Shown here piece after piece: positions 46,190 to 58,080 of a DNA stretch of 64,000 nucleotides (positions are counted from its first letter, which is position 1; the number at the start of each line of letters is the position of its first letter). The notes beneath the pieces are model-generated. The model ran no database searches, was not told where the DNA came from, and worked only from the letters and a program-made list of their open reading frames with translations. Origin of the DNA: Coptis chinensis. Its lineage: Eukaryota > Streptophyta > Magnoliopsida > Ranunculales > Ranunculaceae. The translations under genes were made by a program, and so were the position numbers. Location of the stretch: the NCBI GenBank assembly GCA_015680905.1, contig CM027378.1:86271501-86335500 (forward strand), given 5' to 3'.

Positions 46190-47217
46190 TTAAATCCTGC
46201 CAAGAGCGTCTTAGGCGTAAAATCAGGGAAATTTCTTGGATATCTTGTTTCCAAGCGTGGGATCAAAGCTAATCTCGACCAAATCAGAGCAATCGTCAAC
46301 ATGCCAACTCCAACTACCAAGAAACAGATTCAAAGACTCAATGGATGGGTTGCAGCCCTCAATCGCTTAATCTCCAGAGCATCTGATAAATGTCGACCCA
46401 TCCTTGAGATTCTCCGCAAAGGCTCTCCGTATACATGGAATGATGAATGCAATGCAGCGTTTTCTAATCTTAAGATATATCTCTCGATCCCACCAGTAAT
46501 CTCCACTCCTGTGGGTGACGACGATCTTTATCTGTATCATTCCACATCCAATTTCGCTATCAGTTCAGTCATCCTCCGAAATGGTAACAGAATCGAAAAA
46601 CCAGTCTACTTCACCAGCAAGATATTACTGCCAACTGAACAACGCTACACGCCACTCAAAAAAATTGTTTTTGCTCTCCATTATTCTACCCAGAAGTTCG
46701 GGCCATACTTCCACAGACGGACCATTAGAGTAATCACAAAGTCTAAAGAACATATTGAACAACAAATCCAAGCCAGCCCGCATCGCAAAATGGGTAGTAC
46801 GTTAAGTTAGCTGAGCATGATCTCAATTTCCTACCTCGAACAACTCTTAAAGCTCAAGCAGTTGCAGATTTTCTCATCAACTTCCTAGCTGAAGATCCAC
46901 ATTGGAAGTCGGAATACAAGTCTTAACCACCCAAACCTACTGAGCAAGATATATGGCCTCTCTATATGGACGACTCCTACAACAATATTGATGGCAACGG
47001 TATCGGTGTGACACTCCACTCACCAGAGGGCTCCATCATTGGAAAATTTGTTCGTATGGATTTTGCCACTTCCAATAACGAAGCCGAATATGAAGCTGTC
47101 ATTGACGGTCCCAAAAATCTCCAATATAAAGCACGAATAATGTACACTCTCATCAATAATCAACTGTACCGCAAATCCGCAGGCAGACCACACCTCCAAT
47201 ACCTCACCCCATTCTAG
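46190..47217 (+). pseudogene. RT connection, RNase H and second RNase H, Tat-like element
   Basis: The frame resumes with MPTPTTKKQIQRLNGWVAAL and CRPILEILRKGSPYTWNDEC. RNase H (LYLYHSTSNFAISSVILRN, TPLKKIVFALHYSTQKF) follows. The second, archaeal-like RNase H starts near LYMDDSYNNIDGNGIGV and HSPEG, then NNEAEYEAVIDG. It jumps directly to LINNQLYRKSAGRP, the start of the integrase region. Most of the second RNase H is therefore deleted, perhaps 100 or more residues. Confidence 0.78.
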
Positions 47218-48269
47218 TCTCAACTCATATTAGCCAAAATTTGCAAAGTTGAATGTGGCAACCATGCAAGCGGTCAATCCCTAGCTCACAAAGCTATCCA
47301 GCAAGGCTACTTTCGGCCCTATATGAAGAACAACACTCGCGAATATGCTCAGCAATACGTCAAATGCCAAAAATTCTCTCGTGACATATACCAACCAGCA
47401 CAACCACTAAACACTATATCCAACCCCTGGCCATTTCACATGTAGGGACTCAATATAGTTGGTCCGCTACATAAGCAACCTAAGACAAGCTATCGCTTCG
47501 TCATCATGGCAACCGACTACTTGAGCAAATGGATTGAAGCCAATGTCTGCGAATATGATGTTCAGAAGTTCATCTAGGACAATATCATCACCCGTTTTGG
47601 TCTACCATATACTATCATTTCCATCATTTCCGACAATGGCACTCAGTTCAATGGCAATACCATATCAGCATTCTTCACTAAATGGAAGATACATCGTGCA
47701 TTCTCGGCACCTCATTACTCACAGAGCAACGGTTAGGCAGAAACATACAACAAGTCCATTCTCGAAGCTCTCTAGAAGAAACTAGAAAGCAACAAAGAGC
47801 AATGGCCAAACCAACTCGAGAATGTTTTATGGGCTATCCGCACTACCACTCGATCGAGCACAGGCATATCGCCCTTCTCCCTATGTTTCGACACCAAAGC
47901 TGTCATTCCATCTAAAATCATAGTCATGACCACTCGATCCGAGTTAGTCGAATATGGACTCAACGACATTGTTCTTACACGTGACATCGATCTCCTTGAA
48001 AAACGACGTGATCAAGCCACCATCCATTTGGCTTGTTATCAGCAAATCTTACGCAAATCCTACAATCAGAAAGTCAACCAACGCCTCTAACAAGTTGGAG
48101 ATATCGTTCTCAAACGAACACTCGATGAGTCCAAACTTTCCACCAAATGGGAATGACCCTATATCATCCACAAAGTCGCAGGAAACGGGTCGTACTAGCT
48201 CCAACATTCCACAGGTGAACTCCTTCCACAACCTCATAATACTGCTCGGCTCAAAAAGTTTTATGCTTA
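47218..48269 (+). pseudogene. integrase, Tat-like element
   Basis: The zinc-binding region is ECGNHASGQSLAHKAIQQGY with CQKFSRD. The core has GLNIVGPL (first Asp replaced by Asn), IISDNGTQFNG (second Asp) and YSQSNG-stop-AE (Glu retained after a Gln-to-stop). It ends with ARLKKFYA and a stop. Six or more premature stops lie where relatives have Trp or Gln. The frame is otherwise continuous, so decay is recent relative to structure. Confidence 0.85.
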
Positions 48270-48767
48270 ACTTACTCGTATGTCTTTTTTATACATTATC
48301 AATACAAGACTACTTTACCCATATTGCCTTGCAGAATTTCAACTTACTGGTACACTCACATCTTTGCATGCCAACTTATGAGCAACTCCACATCTTCTCT
48401 ACCGATAGCACACAGGGTTCGGCAATCCCTTCCCAAACTGTCATAAGGGTTTGACACTCCCTCAAACTGTCATATGTTTTTTTCCACAAGTTCACAAGCG
48501 CCTCCAGCTTTTTCGTCAATGCTAAACATACATCTACGAATGTTCAACCAACAGCATCTCCCTCCCAAGGCTCCCAAGGCTAACCTCTCAATAGGCACGC
48601 ACTACAGTCTACATCCTATCTATACTTCTTGACACTCGATCCATACAATAAGTCATACAACGACTTCTCCAGATCATTAACAGTATCTCTACTTATATAT
48701 GTCCACCTTTCGTTCAGAGCGAAAGGCCATCTCACAATCTCTACAATGACTACAACGCATTTACATA
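48270..48767 (+). other. 3' region of the Tat-like element, left part
   Basis: No supported gene. It is unique sequence between integrase and the plastid insert. Confidence 0.5.
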
Positions 48768-50005
48768 TGATCTCAGCATTCAATGTGTATTCTTGAATAA
48801 TCTCATTTTTCAATTATTCAACCATTTCATTTTACCAAGTTCAACGTTAGCCAGATTAGTCAACATTTATATGTTTCGATGCAACAACAAGATGTTATTT
48901 GTAACAAGTAGTTTTGTTGGTTGGTTAATTGGTTACATTTTATTCATGAAATGGGTTGGATTGGTATTATTCTGGATACGGCAAAATAATTCTATTAGAT
49001 CGAATAAGTACCTTGTGTCAAAATTGAGAAATTCTATGGCTCGAATTTTTAGTATTCTCTTATTTATCACCTGTGTCTACTAAGGCAGAATATATGGCCT
49101 ATTGTCACTAAGAAACTGAAATAACCCTCAAAAAAGGAAGAAAGGGGGAAAAGTGAGGAAGAAACAGATGTAGAAATAGAAACAACTTCCGGAACGAAGG
49201 GGACAAAACAGGAACAAGAGGGATCCACCGAAGAAGACCCTTCCCCTTCCCTTTGTTTGGAAGAAAAGGAGGATTCAGACAAAATAGATGAAATGGAAGA
49301 GATCCGAGTGAATTTGAATGGAAAAGAAAAACAAAGGATGAATTCAACTTTCACTTTAAAGAGACATACTATAAAAATAGCCCAGTTTATGAAAATTCTT
49401 ATCTTGATGGAAATCAAGAAAATTTGAAGTTAGAAATAAATAAAGATATAGAAAACCTATTCTGGTTTGAAAAACCTCTTGTTACTCTTCTTTTCGACTA
49501 TAAACGATGGAATCGCCCATTGAGATATATAAAAAATGATCGATTTGAAAACATTGTAAGAAATGAAATGTCACAATATTTTTTTTATGCATGCCGAAGT
49601 GATGGAAAACAAAGAATATCTTTTACATACCCACCTAGTTTGTCAACGTTTTATGAAATGATACAACAGAAGATGTTTTTCTGCAGTGCACAAAAACTAT
49701 CCTCATAAGAGTTGTATAATCATTGGGTTTATACCAATGAACAAAAACAAAAAAACCTGAGCAACGAACTTATCAACCGAATTGAAGCTCTAGACAAGGA
49801 ATCTCTTCCTATGAATGTACTAGAAAAAAGAACTAGATTGTGCAGTGATGAGACTGAACAAGAATGCTTACCTAAAATGTATGATCCTTTTTTGAACGGA
49901 CCCCTTCGTGGAACAATAAAAAAATTGGATTCACACCCAAGCATAAATGATTCTTTAATAAGCTCAATAAAAGATTCCATAAAGACTCTTTGTATAAATA
50001 AACTT
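48768..50005 (+). pseudogene. ycf1: Plastid-derived ycf1 (Tic214) fragment in nuclear DNA
   Basis: Translation gives the conserved N-terminal part of plastid Ycf1. [55 protein letters not shown] and [17 protein letters not shown] are followed by a frameshifted acidic region. After that come [48 protein letters not shown] and [16 protein letters not shown]. Both ends stop abruptly inside the gene. In-frame stops and frameshifts show that it is not functional. Flanks are retrotransposon sequence, so this is a nuclear plastid insert rather than plastid DNA. Confidence 0.93.
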
Positions 50006-50757
50006 TATGAGTCAATAGCCTAATCTTACTCACTAATGTGAATCTTGCGTACCTATCAATACACTGAGGGCTACACCCTTTATTCTAATGTGTACTCTTA
50101 CTACACCTAGTCTCAACAACGATAGTGATTCCTACACCAACTCATGACAGTCACTTGATATTCACATAAGACAAACAACATTACATAAACAATATGAGGA
50201 AAATACAAAATTCTTATTATATTCTCTGGCAACGATACATTCTCGTATTACATATTTACACTCATACAATCTTTCATCTGCCGATCAGCGGCTCAGCTCT
50301 CAAATTCAATAAAAAAACATCTAAAAGCTCAACTCGCGACGACAATCTCTGCATTTGTCAGCATGCATCATCAAATCTATAAAAACTTACAAGAGGTTGG
50401 CAATCTCTTTCTTTCCAGCAGCAATCCACACAACATCATCACCACCCTAAGATGAGTTCAATAACATCTAGTGATGAATATACATTAGAAAAGAGAAAGC
50501 TCAACGAAAATGATTGTATCTTCTCTATCTCTGCAGATGATCGCATGCTGCAAACGACTCCCGAAGGCAATCGAGTGATCCAAAGACAGCATAGCTTGAG
50601 CTTCACCACCACTGGGTGACAACCGCTGCTAAAGAAACTCACTCGATCTGCCCCAAAAGCCAAAAACCAAGGAAGGTAGAGATAACCACACCGTCCATAC
50701 ACATGCAGTATGCTGGCGTAATGTGCCATCATCCCCAACCAAAACCGCCATCACGAT
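50006..50757 (+). other. 3' region of the Tat-like element, middle part
   Basis: No supported gene. The small minus-strand ORF at 50,439-50,738 has no recognised domain. The segment ends where LTR E begins. Confidence 0.45.
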
Positions 50758-51651
50758 TGAAGTTTTAGATAGTGGTGGCAACTTCAAAAGAGTTTGTTTT
50801 AGAAGTGAGGTTCATTCTAAATTGTTTAGAGTTTGAATATGGGAGTTGTGAACAAGAAATGTAGACTCTTGTATAGATTAGATTGGTTTTAAGCTAATGA
50901 AAATATTAAAGCTTTAATTGTTGGTATTGAAATGACTTGAAAACATTGAAAGAAAGATAGATTGAAGATGAAATAGAAACAAGTAAAATAAGATTGAATA
51001 TTGAAATAAGAACAAGTAAAATAAGGTATAAGATTGAAATAAGAACAAGTAAAATAAGGTATAAGATTGAAATAAGAACAAGTAAAATAACAAGTTTTGA
51101 TTGAAAAGAAATAAAACAAACAATAAAGTAAAAACTTGAATTGAAAAACTAGATATGAAATTAAACAACCCAAATGGTTTTTATCCTAAGACAATAGATG
51201 GTTTCTCTCTCCCTTACTTTTGAGTTATATATAACTACTTTTGCCTTTTACATATTTGTCCTTCTCCATTACAAATTAGACACCTCACACTTCATTTTTG
51301 CTTTTGCTTTTGCTTTTTTGATTTATTATTGACCAATGTAGGTTTTGGGAGAATGTCATATTTTGAGATAAGGGCCTCCATCACTGGTCTTCTGAATTGA
51401 GGGCTTTGACCTTTGACTTTGACCGATGACTTTTATTTTTTTTCAGTATTTTTCCATAGCAGCTTCTGGTTTTCACAATAAGCGTGATTAAGGCTTTTGG
51501 TGCTAAGACATAGCTTTTATGATAGGTGGTCTGAAATACTCTATAACCTGAAAAAGGCAATAAAAGCTATGAGTTGTCTTTTCATTAAGCGTAAGAAGGG
51601 CTGTAATACAGCAATATATGGATAGTAAAACGCACATTTTGGAGCTGATCA
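50758..51651 (-). repeat. LTR E, 3' LTR of G2
   Basis: The LTR is 894 bp, TGAAGTTTTAG to GGAGCTGATCA. It contains an internal tandem array of about 33-bp units (50,975-51,090; AAGAACAAGTAAAATAAGG) with more copies than LTR F. TATATATA near 51,223-51,232 is a TATA-box candidate. Confidence 0.92.
50975..51090. repeat. ~33-bp tandem array in LTR E
   Basis: Three to four copies of GAAATAAGAACAAGTAAAAT plus a short linker lie in tandem. The corresponding part of LTR F (59,857-59,940) has shorter, fewer units, so copy number changed after insertion or between parents. Confidence 0.85.
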
Positions 51652-51688
51652 CCACCCCCAAATAGCATCTTGTTTGTCCTCAAGCAAG
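51652..51688 (-). promoter_or_regulatory. Polypurine tract and stem-loop at LTR E
   Basis: Minus-strand TATTTGGGGGTGG abuts LTR E. The inverted repeat CTTGTTTG/CAAGCAAG lies just upstream (51,669-51,688), with one G-T pair. It is the same arrangement as at LTR A and LTR B. Confidence 0.72.
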
Positions 51689-51761
51689 GATAAGAGAAAA
51701 AACTAAGATCACAAATAAGTGATTTATTATAAGTTATACTAATCTCGTTTCGTAGAGTGTG

Positions 51762-51860
51762 ATTGCATTGACCATATGCAACAAGGCCTTAAACCACTAG
51801 GAATTCCCTAGTGGACGAGCTTTAAACATCGTGAGAGTTTTCTAGTGAAGGTACTCACAA
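51762..51860. ncRNA. Conserved two-stem-loop block, copy 3
   Basis: The stems are identical to copies 1 and 2: TTGCAT/ATGCAA at 51,763-51,781 and CCACTAGG/CCTAGTGG at 51,794-51,814. Retention in G2, whose LTRs are unrelated to those of X, argues for function or recent exchange. Confidence 0.5.
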
Positions 51861-53655
51861 ACTTCTTCTATTTAGTACAAAGGGTCTTGTTTTCTTATTT
51901 ATTCTCAGAAGTTCATACATCTCATTAGCAGTGAATAAGGACAAACTCCATTGAACTTAGAATAACATATATACAGTAATTTAATCATCTAAAGATAAAT
52001 GTGCAAAACAAGATAAATGAAATGCAAAAGCAAAGTTGTTACCAAGGCTTTTGGAGAGCATCCTTAAGGTGGGTTCTCTCAGGGGTGTGTTGCAATCACA
52101 ACTCTCTAATAGATTTACTCAAGGTTCGTTCTCTCAAGTGCAGCGGGCACTTATATTCCTTGCATACTCAAATGACGTCCAACGAAACTGGGGTCGATTG
52201 ATCACACTTACCACTTACTATCACACCATCCTATTCCTAATCGAGCTAGAGGTATTTTATTAGAAGTTATGGGGCTAGGGTGATGGTTTAGAAAGAAAAA
52301 AGGAAAGGAAAAATAAAATCTGATAAGTCAAGAAACTGGGTCTTCATGATACTTGTAACCAGAGAAGAACCTCATTTTGTTATTTTGCTTCCGAATTGTG
52401 ATACATTCTTTTAGCCCTTTGGCTTTGTGACTCCATATAATTTTGAATTTTGGGAGTTCTAACTTTGCTTTTGTTTCTTTTTGTTTTAGATATCGTCTCT
52501 TTTTTATTTTGAACTTTTAGGAGATTCGATTTTTTTTTATTCCTTTGATTTTTTTTAAAGTTTTGGTTTTTGATGGGTCTTTCTTTTCTATTCTTTTCTT
52601 TCTTTTATTTTCAAAGTAAATAATTGTTCTGTTTTTGTACAAGGTCTTTTCTTATCTTTTTCTGATATCTATCCAGTTCTCAACTTGTCAGCTGGATAAG
52701 CTTTTTATTGTGTGTTGTAACGGGTTAGGAATTTTTGGCAAAGAATAAAAAGGCTTTTAGAAATAGTGAAGGCTTAAGAGGGGTAATTAGAGAAAAACTA
52801 TCTTTTTGGGTTTTTAACGTTTATTTGGCTATATCAATCCAAAAATGGCCTAAATTCTCTCATAGGATATAGCGTGGTGATCAAACAAGTGGATGTGTGG
52901 TCTTTCTATCCAAACATCCTTTGTGTCATCACTCAATAATTATTCAGATGAGGTCTTTGGCTAGATTCTCACAGGATATGGAACTTAATTATTCTAACCT
53001 TGGCTTTGAAAACTCACTGCTATATACAAACAAATGATGATGTATGTCATTCATAACAACATGCAGAAACTATTGTATGTATATTAGTTTAAGTACGAAG
53101 AACAAGTCCTTACTCTATTGCTATAATGCGACTTCTAAGCTTTTTATTCATCATAGAAAAAGGAAACAAGACTTTTTAATACTAAATGGAAAAATATTTT
53201 TGGTCGAAATTAAGAAATATATTATTATATATAATATATAGAAAATGCATAGTTTTTGCAAATTGTTACTATACCACCCCCAAATAGAAGTATGTTTTGT
53301 CTTTAAAGTATGAAGAGATAAGGAAAGAGATTACCATAGAAATATGAGCAAAAACAGCGATACACATGTATTCTATTATTCATGATGAAAATATGTCACC
53401 TCCAAATAAGTTTGGGGCGTGGGTTGTTTGATATAAAACGAGAAATACATGGTTTATTATACTAGGGATATTTATTCTACTGTAAAATCTTTTTGGGTTT
53501 TTGTATTTTTGAAAACATATATGAAATGCATGAAAGAAAAATGGAAAATTTTGGCATGATATATCTGTTTTACCTTCTACTCATACCAAATTCCACAATA
53601 AAAACAAAACAAAACAAGCAAATAATATTAATCATATAATTAAACTTATACTACA

Positions 53656-54885
53656 TCATACACGTAAGAAAGAAACAAAAAAATAATTAAATCCAACTAT
53701 ACGGACACTAGGGAGAATCCTAGTCAGAATCCATGCGTGACTTGTCTCGACGTCTAGAAGATCATTCTCCTTGCCGACGTCGAGACCTAGCATGTCTATC
53801 ATTACGTGGGAGCGCGTCTCTGATGCTCTACAATGTTCTAGTGACACTACGCTGAAAATGTCGCTGCTCCTACTGGAAGGACCGCTGCTCCTCTCTGATG
53901 GTCCGCTGTTACGCTATAATATTACCCTGAGTTTCCATGCTCTGCAGTGTTCTAGTGACACTGTGCTGAAAACATCGCTGCTCCTGTTGGAAGGACCGCT
54001 GCTCCTCTCTGATGGTCCGCTGTTATGCTACAATATTACCCACGAAGTTTCCACGGCCGGTGGGTGGAATCACGAATGCGAGAATCTTCCGCCTCCATGG
54101 AGGAAGTGAATTATGTCCATAGGCTGAGTGAACTGTCGAGTGGCATCTTCAGCGAAGTAATCCACTTTCTGGGTCGGGCGTGCTTGCTCAGCGGCTCTAG
54201 CTTCAGGTGGAAGCCATAACTTCTGGACGCAGTGGGCATAGATAGGACCTGTGGTAGCGTCCTTGACCTCCACTAAGGGGTTTGTGGATTGGAACCCCTA
54301 GTGCTGCATGATCCTGGTGACTAGCACTAGTAGAGTGGTGGTTGACTTCTTCGGCTTGCAGAGTTGCTCAAAGATAAAGGAGACGATACAGAAGTTGTTC
54401 TTCTGCTCTTGAAGAATCCATAAAAGATGAAGCATCGCCTTACCTATATATATCTGAAGGCTTGCCTGAGCCTAGCAGGTTGTAGGTTGTCCACTGAGAT
54501 ACTGCTAGCTGGTTCCTTCGTAGCGAACTCTGAAACGCGCAGTGAGACTTGAGGTTTTTAACCCCCTCAAAAAGTGTCTCTACCATCATCACGTCGATGG
54601 TCTTACCGTATAGGGATTATTCCGTCTGAACATAAGCCTTCAAAGGAATCCCCAGAGCTCCAATGAGCGACCATCTTTAACAACCATGATGCGGTCATCC
54701 TCCCCTCTAAGCATACAGTTATAAAACGAAAGAGTAAGAGAGGGAGAATAAGCCACACCTTCTAACAAAACCAAGGGTTCCCATCCTTTTCTTATAATCT
54801 CAGCCCTGAAGTGCACTTCAAACAGATCGGAATAGAAAAGGTCTTGAAAATTTTGCTCCGGCACGATTTTAAGAACTTGAGACAT
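53656..54885 (-). pseudogene. env-position ORF of G2, broken
   Basis: The start at 54,885 reads MSQVLKIVPEQNFQDLFYSD, then IIRKGWEPLVLLEG, then YSPSLTLSFYNCML, the shared domain pattern. Later parts continue in other frames (54,430-54,290 with NNFCIVSF; 54,273-54,070). The tail is a Gln/Glu/Arg-rich coiled coil containing two 114-bp tandem copies (53,834-54,060). Several frameshifts and stops are present. Confidence 0.68.
53834..54060. repeat. 114-bp tandem duplication in the env-position ORF of G2
   Basis: Two copies, 114 bp (38 codons) apart, share TGTTCTAGTGACACT, GGAAGGACCGCTGCTCCTCT and GATGGTCCGCTGTTA. The period is a multiple of three, so the coiled-coil frame was extended rather than broken. 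Confidence 0.88.
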
Positions 54886-56739
54886 TTAGAGTGTAGATTT
54901 ATAAAATTGGGGTTTTGAGTTTGAGTGGGGGTTGAAAATGGAACAGGCTATAAAAAAATTGGGTGGAGGTGTATTGAGGTGAGGTCACAGTCGCGAGTTG
55001 GATAGGGGCAATCGCGAGATGGTGTGGGCGGCTAGGGTCGGGATTTTCGTGATGGAGAAGATGGAATGTAGGCGGTCGCATGGGCTAAATAGTTTGATGG
55101 AACGTGCCTCTTTAATGAATTTGAAATTTTGGCTCAAGCCCAAATGAAATCAGAAAATTCCGATATTGTCCTTAGTGCCTTACCAACTTCAAAAACCGAT
55201 CTGCACTTTGTTACTCGTCCGATCTTGACCCGTGAAGTACCAAAATGATCAGCATCGAAAATGAAACGTAACGATATAGGGTACACTCACATCCAATGGT
55301 AGATGAAAAACAGATGATGGAAAAAACTGTACAGGAACTGTAGAGAAATATGTACAGATAACAGAAGAAAAATTTTAATTAACAGAAAACTTGAGTCAAT
55401 CCCAACTAGATGGATGGATTACTCTCTTAGACCGAGCATAATGCACTGGGGTATAACACATGTAGACTTTATAAACATAATTACTATGAGGTTGAAGAAC
55501 AAGGCAAGTTGGTGTTTGACAGTTCAAGCACCAGCCTTCTCTCATAGCTTATCTCTTACGTGCGTATGAACTCTTACCTAAACCAGGAATGATTTTTAGT
55601 ATATGTGTTCATATCTTAAGCTGCAGTTCTCTAGGAAGTGTTTGCACATGATCATTGAAACTGATCCATCTAGTCTTGCTAGGTGGAGGGTTTTTGTTTC
55701 CTACAGAATACATTTTTGAAAAGTTTTTCAGAAACGAGAGAGATTTAGAAGGGGAAAATATTTAAACGAGAGGGGAAAGATTTTTAAGAAAGGAAAATTT
55801 TGAAAATTCAAAAAAAAAAATGAGTCTTTTAACATCAGATTCTCAAGACAAAATAGAAAGGTGGAGGCAAAAGATAGAATTAAACAGAGAATAATATCAA
55901 TTTGGGTTACTCTATTTGTTTAATTCTCGTTTGGAGACGCCTCGTTTTTTTTTTAGTTGGTTTTCTCATTCAAAATATATCTCTACCAAATAGAGGTTTT
56001 GCCAAGAAGATAAAAGTATACGTTAATCCGGTATCATTTTGGTTACTCCGGGTGTATAACTTTCATTTTTATATCCTCTGGTTTTGAAAACTATGGAGAG
56101 ATGTTTTAAGAAACTCGTACTTAAAAGATGTGATTCTAGATGTTACTACTTGAAAACAAATCATAACCGATAATCTTAGGCAACTTTCGTGTCGGCTCTG
56201 TGACGAACCCAATCTAGACAGACAGAGCTTCAGCTACGCGAGTTGGGGGATTTACTGCACAAGACATGGAATGTCCTGACCCAGGCGAATAGCTCGGTGA
56301 TATAAGCAACCCTTAGTAAGCAAAGTTGATCTTAAACTGCCCCTAGATTGCGTTGTTCTGTGTAAACCCCATTACTCGTTTTGAAAAATCACTTAACTAT
56401 TGATGTATCGAGAATCTATCATTAACAACACAAAGAAAACAAATATTTTTGAAAATGAATTGTAAAATAAAGAAAAGAAAAATTGTATACTCGCTCCACA
56501 GGTTCACACTTACTCCAACGACGAATAAAAAATGTTTTACAAAGAATATGCAAGATATACTGTGGACTAAGGCTCCAACACTTACAACCACACCCTCCAA
56601 GTGGAGAGGTCCAGTTACCTTATTGATGTATCCCTTTTTAGGAAAAGATAAAATAGAATGGGAAAGGAATACATCGGAAAAGAGGAGACAATCCTCGTAA
56701 ATGGGATGATTAAGAAAAAGTTTTTAGCCCTCCAGCTTC
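54886..56739 (-). other. pol-env spacer of G2 and pol deletion junction
   Basis: No gene. It contains the conserved motif (55,822-55,850), a segment homologous to the element A spacer (56,190-56,240) and a short tail homologous to X just 3' of pol (56,565-56,700). At about 56,700-56,740 this meets the gag end, which marks the missing pol. Confidence 0.65.
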
Positions 56740-58080
56740 GTTCACGTTACTTGTTGCTTCAAAGGCTATGTTTGTTGGTTTAGGATTAGGAATAGCTTGA
56801 CCTAGGAACACACCTTTCTGGGTTTTATCTTGGGCAAACAAATTTAGAGATTGTTGCATGGATGCTAGGATTTGGGCTTACTGTTGCATGACAAATAATA
56901 TTATTTCAGTGGGCTTATCTGTTTGGACACTAGTTGATGGTGTAACGGGAACTAGGTCTCTTTGGTTGTTGATAGGTGGGTTTTGATAGTTCTGGTTAAA
57001 CTGGAATGGAACCAATGCTCTATTCTGATTGTTATAGGTACCTTGTCCCTGTCCTTGTCTGAATGTATTTGTTGGTTTGCTAAAACTTGGTGGTATTTGG
57101 TTTTGTAGAATGTTGGTCCATGCGAAGTTTAGATGTTGTCTCCATGGTGCATTTGGTACATTGAAAGCACATACTTCTTCTGGCTGAAGTGATGATAGGT
57201 TTGTGATCAAGGGACAGATGGCATCTATATGATTTAAGCTTAGACAGAAATTGCATAGTGAGGTATTTACGTTCATGACAGGATGAGGGGTTTGGTCTTT
57301 TTGTTTGGTTATGAGGGCATCTATCTTTCTTGTGAGGGTTTTGATTAAGGTTTTGATTTCTAGATCTGATTTCACCTCAAAAATACCACTAGCCATAGAT
57401 GTACTGGGTTGGGCTGTTCTGGAATTGTTTATGTCCCCCCAATGGGTACTCTTTTTAGTTTGGTTTTCAAGAAAGGTTAAGGCTTCAGTTGCACCTCTAT
57501 CCAAAAAATTATCATTACTCATGATGTCAAGGGTTACTTTGTGTTATGGGAGAAGGCATTTGAAGAAATATTGGACAAGAGTGGATTTTTCTAGTTTGTG
57601 GTGAGGACATGAATGGAGTAGGTCAAAGAATCTATCCCATGCTTCGGAAAATGTCTCACTCAGACTCTGTCTGAAGAATTGTATCTTGCTTCTTATCTCT
57701 TCTGTTTTCTTCGGCAAAAAGTACTTCTTCATGAAGGAGAACACTACATTTTCCCATGTATTGAAAAGGTCGGCCTTCTATGAAAGAATCCAAGAGTGAC
57801 TCTTACCAGCTAGAGTGAAAGGAAACACTCATAGCTTAACCTGATCGTCGGTGATGCCCGAATGATGAAAAGTATTACATATTTCATGTATCCGGCGTAG
57901 ATGCTCGTACAGTGACTCGTGTTCTAACCCGTGGAAGATGGATAGAAGATTGAACACAATCGGTGGAATGCGAAAATCGCTCATGAGCGGTGTGAGTCGT
58001 ATACAAGATGGAGGCCCATCTTGCAACGGTGTGTATAAGTTGGAGAGAGGCTCTTCAGTTTGCACTACTTCGTCAGCCAT
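56740..58080 (-). pseudogene. gag, G2
   Basis: The start at 58,080 reads MADEVVQTEEPLSNLYTPLQ, then DFRIPPIVFNLLSIFHGLEH. A break precedes the capsid middle (57,744-57,544; RSKIQFFRQSLSETFSEAW). The tail is at 57,522-56,878: a knuckle-like CNFCLSLNHIDAICP, APWRQHLNFAWT and an Asn/Gln-rich end. Three frame breaks. The start codon is the clearest of the three Athila-like gags. Confidence 0.82.

Larger units (their letters stand above)
51652..53655 (-). other. 3' UTR of G2
   Basis: This 2-kb non-coding region shares three conserved segments with UTR 1 of X: the two-hairpin block, the segment near 52,130-52,270, and 52,825-52,980. T-rich tracts lie between. A polypurine-like CCACCCCCAAATAG (plus strand) is at 53,274-53,287. 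No gene. Confidence 0.75.

Noticed and set aside
49067-49417. Minus-strand hydrophobic ORF.
   Set aside because: It is antisense to the acidic, purine-rich part of the ycf1 insert.
48954-50023. A functional ycf1 gene or plastid contig.
   Set aside because: There are frameshifts and in-frame stops, both ends are truncated, and the flanks are retrotransposon sequence.
50889-51173. Repetitive hydrophobic minus-strand ORFs with CSYFNLIPYFT repeats.
   Set aside because: They are translations of the ~33-bp tandem array inside LTR E, not a protein gene.
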